Shown in pieces: positions 32,429 through 40,896 of a DNA stretch of 44,457 bases. The stretch spans positions 1-44,457 of the forward strand of contig DMYW01000051.1 in assembly GCA_003482455.1 (NCBI GenBank), read 5' to 3'. Both the position numbers and the translations under genes were made by a program. The DNA is from Rheinheimera sp. (GTDB taxonomy: Bacteria; Pseudomonadota; Gammaproteobacteria; Enterobacterales; Alteromonadaceae). The first letter of the stretch is position 1. Each line of letters starts with the position of its first letter. The notes under the pieces were generated by a model. The model saw nothing but the letters and a program-made list of their open reading frames with translations. It had not been told where the DNA came from and did not search any database.

Positions 32429-33268
32429 TTAGACAAACATTGTCCGCGCGTCTTGATAACTTTGAGCAATCTCAGGATTAGCCATAAAGTTTGCGTCAGG
32501 AACCAGCCCTTGCTGAATATAATAATCCAGTAACTCGGCTTGTTGCTCTACAGCTGCAAAACTACCGCGAGCCATCAAGCCTAGTCGGACAAAATCAACA
32601 TAACTAATTTGCTCATGACGGTCAGCATTTAGCCAATCTGTGACAACCGGATGGAATAAGTCCGCAAATTGCCAACTCTTCACAATGGATAAACCAATCT
32701 CGGCCGCGAAGTCTCTGATTGCATGCTTTAAATAGTGCGGTTCAGCAAACACAGTTGGATGGCGCTCCGCTTCCGCCAGAATTGGCAATACACCAATGCG
32801 GTGAACTAACGCTGCAAGCGCCATAGTATCGGTGTTCAAATTACAATGCTTGTGTTCATGCATGTAGTGCTTTAGACATGCCATTGCAATGCAGGTGACA
32901 TCCATCGTTTCGGACCACAATTCTTTCATCGCAGTAGCGACTTCTTGATTGTGGCTTACAAACAATTGTTCAAGTGCCATAGCCGTAGCAATGTTTTTCA
33001 CTTGGCTTAGACCAATTCGCGTCACGGCCTGAGCTAGGTTCGCCACCTTAATGGTACGACCTAAAAACGCACTGTTGGCGACTTTTATCATACGAGCAGC
33101 TAATGCTGGATCTCGCGAAATCACTTCAGCCATTGAGTTTAAGTTAATATCAGGATCATCAGCTGCCTGCCGCACCCGTACAGCGATTTCAGGAAGAGTT
33201 GGCAGAACCAAGAGATTGTTCTTTAATTTTTCATTCAGAAGCGTCAATAAGGCATTGTCGGCTGACAT
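32429..33268 (-). CDS. HDOD-domain signalling protein
   Basis: The 279-residue protein is an HDOD domain (about 15-215), a relative of HD phosphohydrolases that usually lacks the metal-binding HD residues and serves as a signalling scaffold. Signatures are LPTLPEIAVRVRQAADDPD, VISRDPALAARMIKVANSAFLG and LAQAVTRIGLSQVKNIATAMALE. The H-rich stretch CLKHYMHEHKHCN and the ALVHRIGVLPIL helix follow. It lies 3 bases after the HIT gene, with GGAG before the ATG, as the last gene of a hybrid kinase-HIT-HDOD operon. Its output is unknown; HDOD proteins often regulate motility, biofilm or stress signalling. Confidence 0.87.
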   Translation of the reverse strand: MSADNALLTLLNEKLKNNLLVLPTLPEIAVRVRQAADDPDINLNSMAEVISRDPALAARMIKVANSAFLGRTIKVANLAQAVTRIGLSQVKNIATAMALEQLFVSHNQEVATAMKELWSETMDVTCIAMACLKHYMHEHKHCNLNTDTMALAALVHRIGVLPILAEAERHPTVFAEPHYLKHAIRDFAAEIGLSIVKSWQFADLFHPVVTDWLNADRHEQISYVDFVRLGLMARGSFAAVEQQAELLDYYIQQGLVPDANFMANPEIAQSYQDARTMFV

Positions 33269-33271
33269 AAA

Positions 33272-33685
33272 TTACTCCGGCGTGTATGGAAAATCGCTCC
33301 AGCGATCAAGGATTTGCGAAACCTGTTGTTGAGTATAGGCAATCGCTGGAAATTTTCCCCAAACAGGCGCGGGCCAAGCGACATCTTTCTCAAATCGAGC
33401 AATATGATGCAAATGCAGTTGAGGAACCATATTACCTAAAGCTGCAACATTGAGTTTTTGCGGCTGAAACTCCTGGCGCATCCAGTGACTCAACCATGCA
33501 CTTTCGTGCCAAAGTTGCCGCTGCGACGGCCAATCCAAGTCAATAATGTCGCGCGCCTTGTCGATACGTGGCACCAATAAAAACCATGGATAGTTTTGGT
33601 CATTAATCAAGCGCAACTGACACAGCGGCAAATCGCGGATAAACACACTGTCTTTGGCCAATTGCGGATGTAACACAAAACTCAT
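33272..33685 (-). CDS. HIT-family nucleotide-binding protein
   Basis: The 137-residue protein shows the histidine triad fold. The N-terminal half has LINDQNYPWFLLVPR and the C-terminal half has LGNMVPQLHLHHIARF. In the triad, the first His is Gln (Q89), while the second (H91, the usual nucleophile) and third (H93) are kept. Members hydrolyse or transfer nucleotides, commonly AMP derivatives; the substrate of this branch is not established. It starts 2 bases after the hybrid kinase stop and ends 3 bases before HDOD, so it is a middle gene of a signalling operon. Confidence 0.85.
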   Translation of the reverse strand: MSFVLHPQLAKDSVFIRDLPLCQLRLINDQNYPWFLLVPRIDKARDIIDLDWPSQRQLWHESAWLSHWMRQEFQPQKLNVAALGNMVPQLHLHHIARFEKDVAWPAPVWGKFPAIAYTQQQVSQILDRWSDFPYTPE

Positions 33686-33687
33686 AC

Positions 33688-36342
33688 TCAGACTACCCCG
33701 CTTCGTGTCGGCTCAGCCAAATGACGTTGCATGCGACCTATAATCAGCTCACAAGCTTTGGCCTCGGCAGACTTTGCACTCAATTCTAATTCCGCTGCCA
33801 ATTGAGTGATCTCCGGATATCCCATGCTACCAGCACAACCTTTTAAGGAATGCGCTTCGAACTGTAACTTCTGCAAATCGCCCTGCTGCTGCAATAGTTC
33901 TAGCTGTTCAACTAAACCAGGTAAACGTTTTGAGAAATCTTCTTTTAAGGCCAATATCGCCGGGTCTTGTTCTAAACGACGCGCCAATTCGTCTTCCTGA
34001 CTGTATTGCTCACTGGCATAACGACGGATCATCGAGAAGAACTCTTTTTGCACTATGGGTTTCGCCAGCAGATCTTGGCAGCCGGCTTCTAAATATCGTT
34101 CGCGGTCTTCGCGCATCACGTTGGCGGTTAAGGCAATAACGGGCACGTCGACACCTGCGTGTCGAATTAAATGCGTAGCTTCTTCACCACCCATTTCTGG
34201 CATTTGCATGTCCATAAAGACCAAGTCAAAATCTTCAAGCAGCAGTTTTTGCACTGCTTGATGACCATTTGCCACCATGGTGTAGTTGGCGTTAATCTTC
34301 TTGAGCAACACAGCTACTAGCAATTGATTATCAGGATTATCTTCCGCAACCAAAATCCGTAGCTGTTCTGGACATTGGTTTTCCGGCTGATCTTGTGCGG
34401 ATTGTTTCTCTGGCACATAACTATCCACTAAGCTAATTTGCTGCGTGTCACACGCCAACACAATTTCAAAATTACTACCAATCCCTTTGACACTTTCAAC
34501 CAAGATATCGCCGTTCATTTGTTGCATTAGTTTCTTAGAAATCACTAGCCCTAAACCGGTACCACCGAAGTTTCGCGTGACTGTCGCATCTGCTTGCACA
34601 AACGGTTGAAACAACTTACTCAGCTCATCCGGCGTCATGCCAATACCAGTATCTTTAATCTTAATGCGCAATTGCTCGTCACCAGTGAGATAACTGACAT
34701 CAATGATAACTTTACCGCGCTGGGTGAATTTCAACGCATTGCTCGTCAAGTTAAGCAAAACTTGCCGGAAGCGTAACTCATCTGTTTTCAGGAAATCAGG
34801 CAGCGGATAGTTCATTTGCAGCAAGCACTGCAGGCCTTTGCCTTCCGCTTGATTTTTAGTTTGCTGGTAAATATCGTCGACCATTTGCAAGAAATTAAAC
34901 CGCGTCGAGGCGAGCTCTAGTTTTTCGGCTTCAATTTTCGACAGGTCGAGAATATCGTTGATGAGATTTAAAAGATGATCACCACTTCGCAACACGCGTT
35001 TAAGATAATCATCGATAGCCTCTTTGTCTTGCTCAGCCATGGCTTGTTCACTGAAACCAATGATGGCGGTCAGCGGCGTACGGATTTCATGGCTCATATT
35101 TGCCAGAAACACTGATTTTAAACGGTTAGCTTGCTCTGCAGCTTCACGCGCGGTAGTCAATTGTTGGTTAGCATTGGCAAGATTACTATTGGCGCGTGCC
35201 AAATCTTGCGTACGCTTTTGTACTTTTTCTTCGAGCTGCTGTTTGTAGGCTCGTTCGCGCTCTCGGTAGACTCTTAGCTGACGCACCATCACGTTAAAGG
35301 CGGCAAACATATCGCCAAGTTCATCTTGTTTTTTTACGGTAAGTAAGGTGCTTAAGTCGCCCCGCCCGACAGATGTTTTTGCTTCTGTGAGTATTTTGAT
35401 CGGTTCGAAAATATACTTTACCAACAGCCAGTAACAGAGTAGCGGTAAACCAAGGGCAAACACTAAACTGCCGACGAATAAAAGCATCGGCATGTATTTA
35501 TGGTCAGCGAATAACTCTTCTTCTGCAACGGCGCTAATCAACATAAAGTCGCCGGGTAATGCTGCGCCAAGCACCATCATAGGGCGCCCCAACAACACAA
35601 TCGATTTTAAGCTATCAGCGCCAACAGCCTGTTGAACTTGCGCCAAATTGGTCGGTGCCAGCGCACTACCAATCAGCGTTGCTTTATCAGAATACGAAAT
35701 AACACCACCAGGGCTGAGTAACAAATTGACGTTGGACGGCAATAATCGGTTTTGAACCACCTCATCAAGCACGGCTATGTCCAAATTGATTACCAAATAG
35801 CCCCACAACCGATTGATTTCCGACACCGACTGCGCGGGCAAATAGACCTTTTGAGCCAAAACCAGTTTTAAGGCACTTTGTTCCGTTTCTCGGCCGATAA
35901 ATATGCCTGCGTCATCGATCATGCCTTGCAACGACGTAAAATAATCCGCTCGAAAGCGTAACTGACCTGGTTGATTGACGTCATGTTCAGGCACGGCAAA
36001 TGCCATTTCACCGCTTAGCTTAAGCAGTTTAATTTGTGAAATATCCGGATACTGTTGAATAAATCGCTGGAATTCTTGTTGCAGTGGCGAAGATCCTTTT
36101 GCTGGATCTTGTAAGTATTGAATCGTTAACGGACTTCGACTGAGCTGTACCAACATTTGTTGGTTGGTCACAATAAAGTTTTCGATGCGCTGCTGCTGGC
36201 TATTTATATGCCGAGCGACTCGATTGTACGCTTGATGCGAAAATGACGTTTCACTGTACCTATAAGCCAAATAGCCAAATAACAGGGTTGGCAGCACCAG
36301 CAATGGGAACATGTAAATGACTAAAGTCTCGCGTAAGCGCAT
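33688..36342 (-). CDS. Hybrid sensor histidine kinase / receiver / Hpt protein
   Basis: The 884-residue protein has the following order: TM1 8-28; a large periplasmic sensor 29-284, which looks Cache-like; TM2 285-307; HAMP about 308-360; coiled coil 360-410; HisKA with H418 (FLANMSHEIRTPL); an ATPase domain (DTGIGM, FGGTGLGL at 592-599); a receiver about 662-775 with D711 (VFMDMQMPEMGG) and K761; and an Hpt domain with H831 (AHSLKGCAGSMGY). This is a complete four-step phosphorelay up to Hpt, lacking the final response regulator. The ATG has no strong Shine-Dalgarno. It is the first gene of the operon with HIT and HDOD. The final receiver could be the TPR response regulator at 16631, but that is only a guess. 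Confidence 0.95.
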   Translation of the reverse strand: MRLRETLVIYMFPLLVLPTLLFGYLAYRYSETSFSHQAYNRVARHINSQQQRIENFIVTNQQMLVQLSRSPLTIQYLQDPAKGSSPLQQEFQRFIQQYPDISQIKLLKLSGEMAFAVPEHDVNQPGQLRFRADYFTSLQGMIDDAGIFIGRETEQSALKLVLAQKVYLPAQSVSEINRLWGYLVINLDIAVLDEVVQNRLLPSNVNLLLSPGGVISYSDKATLIGSALAPTNLAQVQQAVGADSLKSIVLLGRPMMVLGAALPGDFMLISAVAEEELFADHKYMPMLLFVGSLVFALGLPLLCYWLLVKYIFEPIKILTEAKTSVGRGDLSTLLTVKKQDELGDMFAAFNVMVRQLRVYRERERAYKQQLEEKVQKRTQDLARANSNLANANQQLTTAREAAEQANRLKSVFLANMSHEIRTPLTAIIGFSEQAMAEQDKEAIDDYLKRVLRSGDHLLNLINDILDLSKIEAEKLELASTRFNFLQMVDDIYQQTKNQAEGKGLQCLLQMNYPLPDFLKTDELRFRQVLLNLTSNALKFTQRGKVIIDVSYLTGDEQLRIKIKDTGIGMTPDELSKLFQPFVQADATVTRNFGGTGLGLVISKKLMQQMNGDILVESVKGIGSNFEIVLACDTQQISLVDSYVPEKQSAQDQPENQCPEQLRILVAEDNPDNQLLVAVLLKKINANYTMVANGHQAVQKLLLEDFDLVFMDMQMPEMGGEEATHLIRHAGVDVPVIALTANVMREDRERYLEAGCQDLLAKPIVQKEFFSMIRRYASEQYSQEDELARRLEQDPAILALKEDFSKRLPGLVEQLELLQQQGDLQKLQFEAHSLKGCAGSMGYPEITQLAAELELSAKSAEAKACELIIGRMQRHLAEPTRSGVV

Positions 36343-36419
36343 GAATTATGTGACCAAAATCCTAGTTGCCGAAAACAACACAGCATAATCGACGAATAAA
36401 GGCGTCGACAACTGTTTCA

Positions 36420-36450
36420 CCACGAGCATAACAAAAGGTTATGCTCGTGG
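36420..36450. terminator. Long hairpin after the M17 aminopeptidase gene
   Basis: CCACGAGCATAAC (36420-36432) pairs perfectly over 13 bp with GTTATGCTCGTGG (36438-36450), loop AAAAG. No good T tract is present in either direction, so it may be an inefficient or factor-dependent terminator. It lies 10 bases beyond the aminopeptidase stop. Confidence 0.6.
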
Positions 36451-36460
36451 GACATCCCTA

Positions 36461-38002
36461 TTACAGTGACAAAAATGCCGCTGCTAAACTAGTCACTGGT
36501 GCGGCAGATGGTTTGCCATGCTGCCAATCACCACCATCAACACCGCTCCCCGCGATATCAATATGCACGTAAGGTACTGCTTTGTTAAATGCTGACGCTT
36601 GATCTAATCCGGCGGCGACCACCAAAAAAGCCATCGGGAACTGATGACCGCGGGCGGTTATTGATGATGGCGCATTGTTACAACTTAATACGTCATCAGC
36701 GCAAGTCCGAGGGCGGATAAACTGGAAATCTTCACGTCGACTTGAAGACAACTCAGATGGGTCGCCCCAAACCTCCCCTGCTTCAGCGATCTTTCTCGAC
36801 AGAGCAAGTCGTGTCGAGGCACCATTTTCAACGAGTGCAGTATACGGTCCAACAGCCCGTGCTGCATGACCTGTTAAAGTTGCCACGGTGAACAATACAG
36901 GGTTGATGGCGGTTTGTGCATCGCGATGTAAATGAGCCAGCAAATCGGCCAACACCAAACGACCTTCTGCATCCGTATTACCAATACGCACACGCACACC
37001 GGCATATGAACGGATGATCTCATCCGCGACAAACGCGTCAGAGCCAATACTATTGCGTACCGCGCCGATTTCCGCAATAACTCGAAGGTTATTCGGCGCT
37101 AATTCGGCAATGGTTTTCATAAAGCCAGCCACAGCTGCTGCGCCACCTTTATCACGGCTCATGCCTGCCATGCCGCCATTAATCTTTAAATCAGCACCGC
37201 CAGTGTCGTAAACCAATCCTTTGCCTGCAAACAGCAACGTTTGTTCGACTGCCCCACTTGGATTGTATTCCAAACGAATCACGGCAGGATGATGACGTTC
37301 GACCATCAGCGAACTACGCGCAACGGCCATAAGCAAAGGATAGTCTTGTTTTAACTTGGCAATATCAGAGGTTACAGCAACGGTAACTGCGGTACCGCTG
37401 AAAACTTGCTGGCAATATTCAGCAAACCGAGCTGGAGTCATCCGCTCGGGCTCAGCTCCACACAGATCACGGCCAACTCGGCGCCCTGCTTCAATTGCTG
37501 CGACTTGTTTTAATACAGTTTCATTCGAGCCAATGATCCCTACTTCAAGCACAGGTTCGACAGCAGTCTCCCCAAGAGCTTCACGGCCTTCTAATGGTTG
37601 CCAGAGCGCTTGGCAAATTCCCAAATACGCGACTTCAATGGCTTTGATATAACGCGCGTCGGTTTGGCCTTGAACCCACATCGCCGGACGAATAGCTCCC
37701 GCCGCCTTGGCCAACTGTACCGCCGCTTTTCCTGCGTCGCTAAAGGCTCTGACATCGTCAAAATCACGGTGCAACGCCCCTGTTGGCACCAAAATCAACC
37801 GACCACCAGCGACACTGGCAAGGTGCAGTAATACGGGTTCTTTACCTATGCGACGATCAACTGGCTGTAAGGCTTCGATCTCTGCACGCAGGGTAAGTTC
37901 AGGAATTGCAGCAATCTCAGAGAAAATACAAATCAATGCATCAAAGCCGCTCGCTTTGGCATCAGCAATTGACGATAACGAAATTGGAGTAGGAAACGAC
38001 AT
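36461..38002 (-). CDS. M17-family leucyl aminopeptidase
   Basis: The 513-residue protein is a cytosolic two-metal aminopeptidase of the M17 family (PepA-like). The metal and catalytic residues are all present: K261 and D266 in GKGLVYDTGG, D284 in MSRDKGG, and D344 and E346 in the signature NTDAEGRLVL. The N-terminal macro-like domain is present and divergent from E. coli PepA, so I do not assign pepA or pepB. AAGGA precedes the ATG. It lies 52 bases after nqrM, but a terminator separates them. Substrates cannot be predicted beyond N-terminal amino acid release. Confidence 0.9.
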   Translation of the reverse strand: MSFPTPISLSSIADAKASGFDALICIFSEIAAIPELTLRAEIEALQPVDRRIGKEPVLLHLASVAGGRLILVPTGALHRDFDDVRAFSDAGKAAVQLAKAAGAIRPAMWVQGQTDARYIKAIEVAYLGICQALWQPLEGREALGETAVEPVLEVGIIGSNETVLKQVAAIEAGRRVGRDLCGAEPERMTPARFAEYCQQVFSGTAVTVAVTSDIAKLKQDYPLLMAVARSSLMVERHHPAVIRLEYNPSGAVEQTLLFAGKGLVYDTGGADLKINGGMAGMSRDKGGAAAVAGFMKTIAELAPNNLRVIAEIGAVRNSIGSDAFVADEIIRSYAGVRVRIGNTDAEGRLVLADLLAHLHRDAQTAINPVLFTVATLTGHAARAVGPYTALVENGASTRLALSRKIAEAGEVWGDPSELSSSRREDFQFIRPRTCADDVLSCNNAPSSITARGHQFPMAFLVVAAGLDQASAFNKAVPYVHIDIAGSGVDGGDWQHGKPSAAPVTSLAAAFLSL

Positions 38003-38023
38003 AAAACGTCCTTATAGATAAAA

Positions 38024-38048
38024 TGCAAAACGGGGCACCAAGGCCCCG
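38024..38048 (-). terminator. Terminator of nqrM
   Basis: On the minus strand CGGGGC and GCCCCG (38048-38043 and 38036-38031) form a GC-rich stem followed by TTTTGC. It separates the nqrM transcript from the aminopeptidase gene. Confidence 0.8.
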
Positions 38049-38054
38049 ATCTGA

Positions 38055-38267
38055 TTAAACGATTTTATTTTCTTGCCACGCTTTTTCTTTGCGCATGCGC
38101 TCTTGACGCTTTTCACAAGGATTTTCACAGTCACAGGCTTTTTCGATACCCAACGCATCCAAACCACCACAACTTCCTGCAATGGTTTTTCGTTGCACCA
38201 TGTAACCGATGGCCATCGCTGCAATCACTATCAGAAAAATAACAAACGTCAGTACAAATACTTCCAT
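38055..38267 (-). CDS. nqrM: Na+-NQR maturation protein NqrM
   Basis: NqrM (formerly DUF539) is needed for assembly of Na+-NQR, probably by delivering iron to the NqrD/NqrE cysteine site. From ATG 38267 the product has 70 residues: one TM helix at about 3-23, then QRKTIAGSCGG and CDCENPC. The four cysteines C33, C45, C47 and C51 fit the family. GAGG stands upstream of the ATG; the longer frame to 38330 has no basis. It lies after nqrF but has its own promoter and terminators on both sides. Confidence 0.94.
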   Translation of the reverse strand: MEVFVLTFVIFLIVIAAMAIGYMVQRKTIAGSCGGLDALGIEKACDCENPCEKRQERMRKEKAWQENKIV

Positions 38268-38301
38268 CGCGAACCTCGGGAAATTCTCACGCAGATGGAT
38301 C

Positions 38302-38330
38302 ATTTTATCCTGCTGCAGACTAATGACCAA
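38302..38330 (-). promoter_or_regulatory. Candidate promoter of nqrM
   Basis: Read on the minus strand, TTGGTC (38330-38325) and TAAAAT (38307-38302) are 17 bases apart. The start would be about 38295, 28 bases before the ATG. It lies just downstream of the nqrF terminator, which supports separate transcription of nqrM. Confidence 0.6.
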
Positions 38331-38350
38331 GTGCCAGTGCAGTTGGAATG

Positions 38351-38380
38351 AAAAAAAAGCCAGCTAGACGCTGGCTTTTT
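38351..38380 (-). terminator. Terminator of nqrABCDEF
   Basis: Minus-strand stem GCCAGC / GCTGGC (38375-38370 with 38364-38359), loop GTCTA, followed by eight T. The flanking AAAAA/TTTTT extend the stem. It follows the nqrF stop by 16 bases. Confidence 0.92.
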
Positions 38381-38395
38381 GTTGTCAGGGGGGGC

Positions 38396-39622
38396 TTAAC
38401 CGCCGAAGTCGTCCAACAGGATGTTGTCGTCTTCTACACCCAAATCTTTCAACATAGCGATAACGGCTTTGTTCATCATTGGAGGACCGCACATGTAGTA
38501 TTCACAATCCTCAGGGGCTTTGTGATTCTTCAAGAAGTTCTCAAAAATGACGTTATGAATAAAGCCTGTGTAACCAGTCCAGTTATCTTCAGGTTGTGGG
38601 TCTGATAATGCGACGTGCCACTTGAAGTTTTCGTTTTCTGCTTGCAGCATATCGAAATCTTCAACATAGAACATTTCACGTTTCGAACGAGCACCGTACC
38701 AGAAGGTCATCTTACGTTGAGTCTTCAAGCGACGGAGTTGGTCAAAGATGTGTGAACGCATTGGCGCCATACCCGCACCACCACCGATAAATACCATTTC
38801 GGCATCAGTATCTTTGGCAAAGAATTCACCAAATGGACCTGAAATAGTGACTTTATCTCCGGCTTTCAAGCTCCAAATGTATGACGACATTTTACCGCAA
38901 GGTAATGTCAGATTGTTTGGTGGTGGCGTAGCGATACGTACGTTCAGCATGATAATGCCTTCTTCTTCTGGGTAGTTCGCCATTGAATAAGCACGAATTG
39001 TCGGCTCATCCACTTTTGACTCCAGCGTGAAGAACTTGAAGCGTTCCCAGTCACCACGATACTGTGCAGGGATATCAAAATCCGCATACTTCACATGATG
39101 TGCTGGGGCTTCAATTTGAATGTAACCACCAGCGCGGAAAGGCACAGACTCACCATCAGGGATCTGTAACTTCAACTCTTTGATAAAAGTGGCTTTGTTA
39201 TCGTTAGAGATAACAGTGCAAGCCCACTTTTTGATACCAAAAATTTCTGGTTCAACTTCAATGTCCATGTCAGTTTTTACTGAAACCTGACAAGCTAAAC
39301 GACAACCTTCACGGCGCTCACCTTTGGTTAAGTGACCCATTTCAACAGGCAACACGTCACCGCCACCGGCATGGACGTGCACACGGCATTGACCGCATGA
39401 ACCACCACCACCACAAGCGGATGATAAGAAAATGCCTTTATCAGCCAGAACGCCAAGCAGTTTACCGCCTGCATTCGTTTTAACCGCCTTCGATGGATCG
39501 CCGTTGATATTAATGGTCACTTCACCTTGCGATACCAATTTGGCTTTGGCTGCGAGGATCATAACGACCAGCGCAACAACTAGCAGGGTGAACATACCAA
39601 CGCCAAGATAAATCTCTTGCAT
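38396..39622 (-). CDS. nqrF: Na+-NQR subunit F (NADH dehydrogenase entry)
   Basis: NqrF oxidises NADH and passes electrons via FAD and a 2Fe-2S centre to the rest of the pump. The protein has 408 residues. It has an N-terminal TM helix (about 5-25), a ferredoxin domain with C70, C76, C79 and C111, the same positions as in Vibrio, and a ferredoxin-NADP reductase-like domain. The latter includes RAYSMANYP (FAD), FIGGGAGMAPMRSH and FWYGARSKREMFY (NADH). It ends DNILLDDFGG. AAGGA precedes the ATG. It is the last gene of the operon proper. Confidence 0.98.
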   Translation of the reverse strand: MQEIYLGVGMFTLLVVALVVMILAAKAKLVSQGEVTININGDPSKAVKTNAGGKLLGVLADKGIFLSSACGGGGSCGQCRVHVHAGGGDVLPVEMGHLTKGERREGCRLACQVSVKTDMDIEVEPEIFGIKKWACTVISNDNKATFIKELKLQIPDGESVPFRAGGYIQIEAPAHHVKYADFDIPAQYRGDWERFKFFTLESKVDEPTIRAYSMANYPEEEGIIMLNVRIATPPPNNLTLPCGKMSSYIWSLKAGDKVTISGPFGEFFAKDTDAEMVFIGGGAGMAPMRSHIFDQLRRLKTQRKMTFWYGARSKREMFYVEDFDMLQAENENFKWHVALSDPQPEDNWTGYTGFIHNVIFENFLKNHKAPEDCEYYMCGPPMMNKAVIAMLKDLGVEDDNILLDDFGG

Positions 39623-39647
39623 TGCTCTTTCCTTTTACATCCGTTAC

Positions 39648-40256
39648 TTACAGTTGAACACCAGAGAAGGACAAGAAGCCCAAACTCATCAAACCAACCA
39701 TGAAGAAACGCGAACCTAAACCACGCAGTGCGACAGGAATGTCAGCATACTTGAGCTTTTCACTTACAGCAGCCATCACTGTAATAGCTAAAGTCCAGCC
39801 AATACCGCTACCCACACCAAATACAGCACTTTCTGTTAATGTGTAATCACGCTCAACCATGAAGGCAACAGCACCGAAGATCGCACAGTTAACCGTGATC
39901 AGCGGCAGGAATATACCTAAAGCGTTGTACAACGATGGAACGTATTTGTCCAAAAACATTTCCAAAACTTGCACCAAGCCGGCGATCACACCTATGTAGG
40001 CGATAAACCCTAAAAAGCTTAAGTCTGTATCAGGAAAACCAGCCCAAGCTAAAGCGCCTGGTGCCAGAAATTGTTTAAAGACGATTTGGTTCAATGGCAC
40101 TGACAATGCAAGAACCACAGTTACCGCAATACCCAAACTAAACGCAGTTTTCACTTGCTTGGAGATCGCGATAAAGGTACACATCCCCAGGAAGAACGAC
40201 AGAGCCATGTTCTCAATAAACACTGCCCGGACGAATAAACTCAGATAATGTTCCAC
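39648..40256 (-). CDS. nqrE: Na+-NQR subunit E (GTG start)
   Basis: Integral membrane subunit with six predicted helices, 202 residues. It starts MEHYLSLFVRAVFIENMALSFFLGMCTF and ends FLSFSGVQL, both as in Vibrio NqrE. The cysteines in LGMCTF and VNCAIFG correspond to the NqrD/E iron-sulfur site within the membrane. The start is GTG, with a strong AAGGAG at the right spacing. It lies 10 bases after nqrD. Confidence 0.97.
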   Translation of the reverse strand: MEHYLSLFVRAVFIENMALSFFLGMCTFIAISKQVKTAFSLGIAVTVVLALSVPLNQIVFKQFLAPGALAWAGFPDTDLSFLGFIAYIGVIAGLVQVLEMFLDKYVPSLYNALGIFLPLITVNCAIFGAVAFMVERDYTLTESAVFGVGSGIGWTLAITVMAAVSEKLKYADIPVALRGLGSRFFMVGLMSLGFLSFSGVQL

Positions 40257-40266
40257 AAGCGACTCC

Positions 40267-40896
40267 TTAGTGCTTCTCTTGTTGCTCTGGGCGCCAAGTA
40301 CGCAGAGCCCAAATCAGACCGCCGATAATGAAGAATGCACTTGGTGGCATCAATAACAGCCCCATTGGTTGGTACCAACCGCCTGCACTGATAAGGGGCA
40401 GAATTTCCACACCCAACAGCGTGCCTGAACCAAACAATTCACGGATGACTGCGACAATAACCAGCAACACTGTATAGCCTAAGCCGTTACCAATACCGTC
40501 CAAGAACGACATCAATGGTGGGCTCTTCATTGCATATGCTTCAGCACGTCCCATAACAATACAGTTCGTAATGATCAAACCAACGAAAACCGAAAGTTCT
40601 TTCGCAACGTTGTAGGCGTAAGCCTTCAGAATTTGGTCAACAACGATTACCAATGAAGCAATAATTGTCATTTGCACGATAATCCGCACACTGCTTGGGA
40701 TGTGGTTACGGATCATTGAGATGAACATGCTAGAGAAAGCTGTAACTAGAGTTAATGCAACCCCCATTACAATTGCTTTGTCTAACTTGGTTGTAACCGC
40801 TAACGAAGAACAAATACCAAGTACTTGCAATGCAATCGGGTTATTTGCAAACACAGGTCCAAAAACCAGTGCCTTCATTTCTTTTGCATTAGCCAT
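40267..40896 (-). CDS. nqrD: Na+-NQR subunit D
   Basis: Integral membrane subunit of 209 residues, with helices throughout. It starts MANAKEMKALVFGPVFANNPIALQVLGICSSLAV and has NCIVMGRAEAYA. The cysteines in LGICSS and TNCIVMG pair with those of NqrE at the membrane iron site. The ATG overlaps the nqrC stop by eight bases, with GGGAG within nqrC, so they are translationally coupled. Confidence 0.97.
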   Translation of the reverse strand: MANAKEMKALVFGPVFANNPIALQVLGICSSLAVTTKLDKAIVMGVALTLVTAFSSMFISMIRNHIPSSVRIIVQMTIIASLVIVVDQILKAYAYNVAKELSVFVGLIITNCIVMGRAEAYAMKSPPLMSFLDGIGNGLGYTVLLVIVAVIRELFGSGTLLGVEILPLISAGGWYQPMGLLLMPPSAFFIIGGLIWALRTWRPEQQEKH

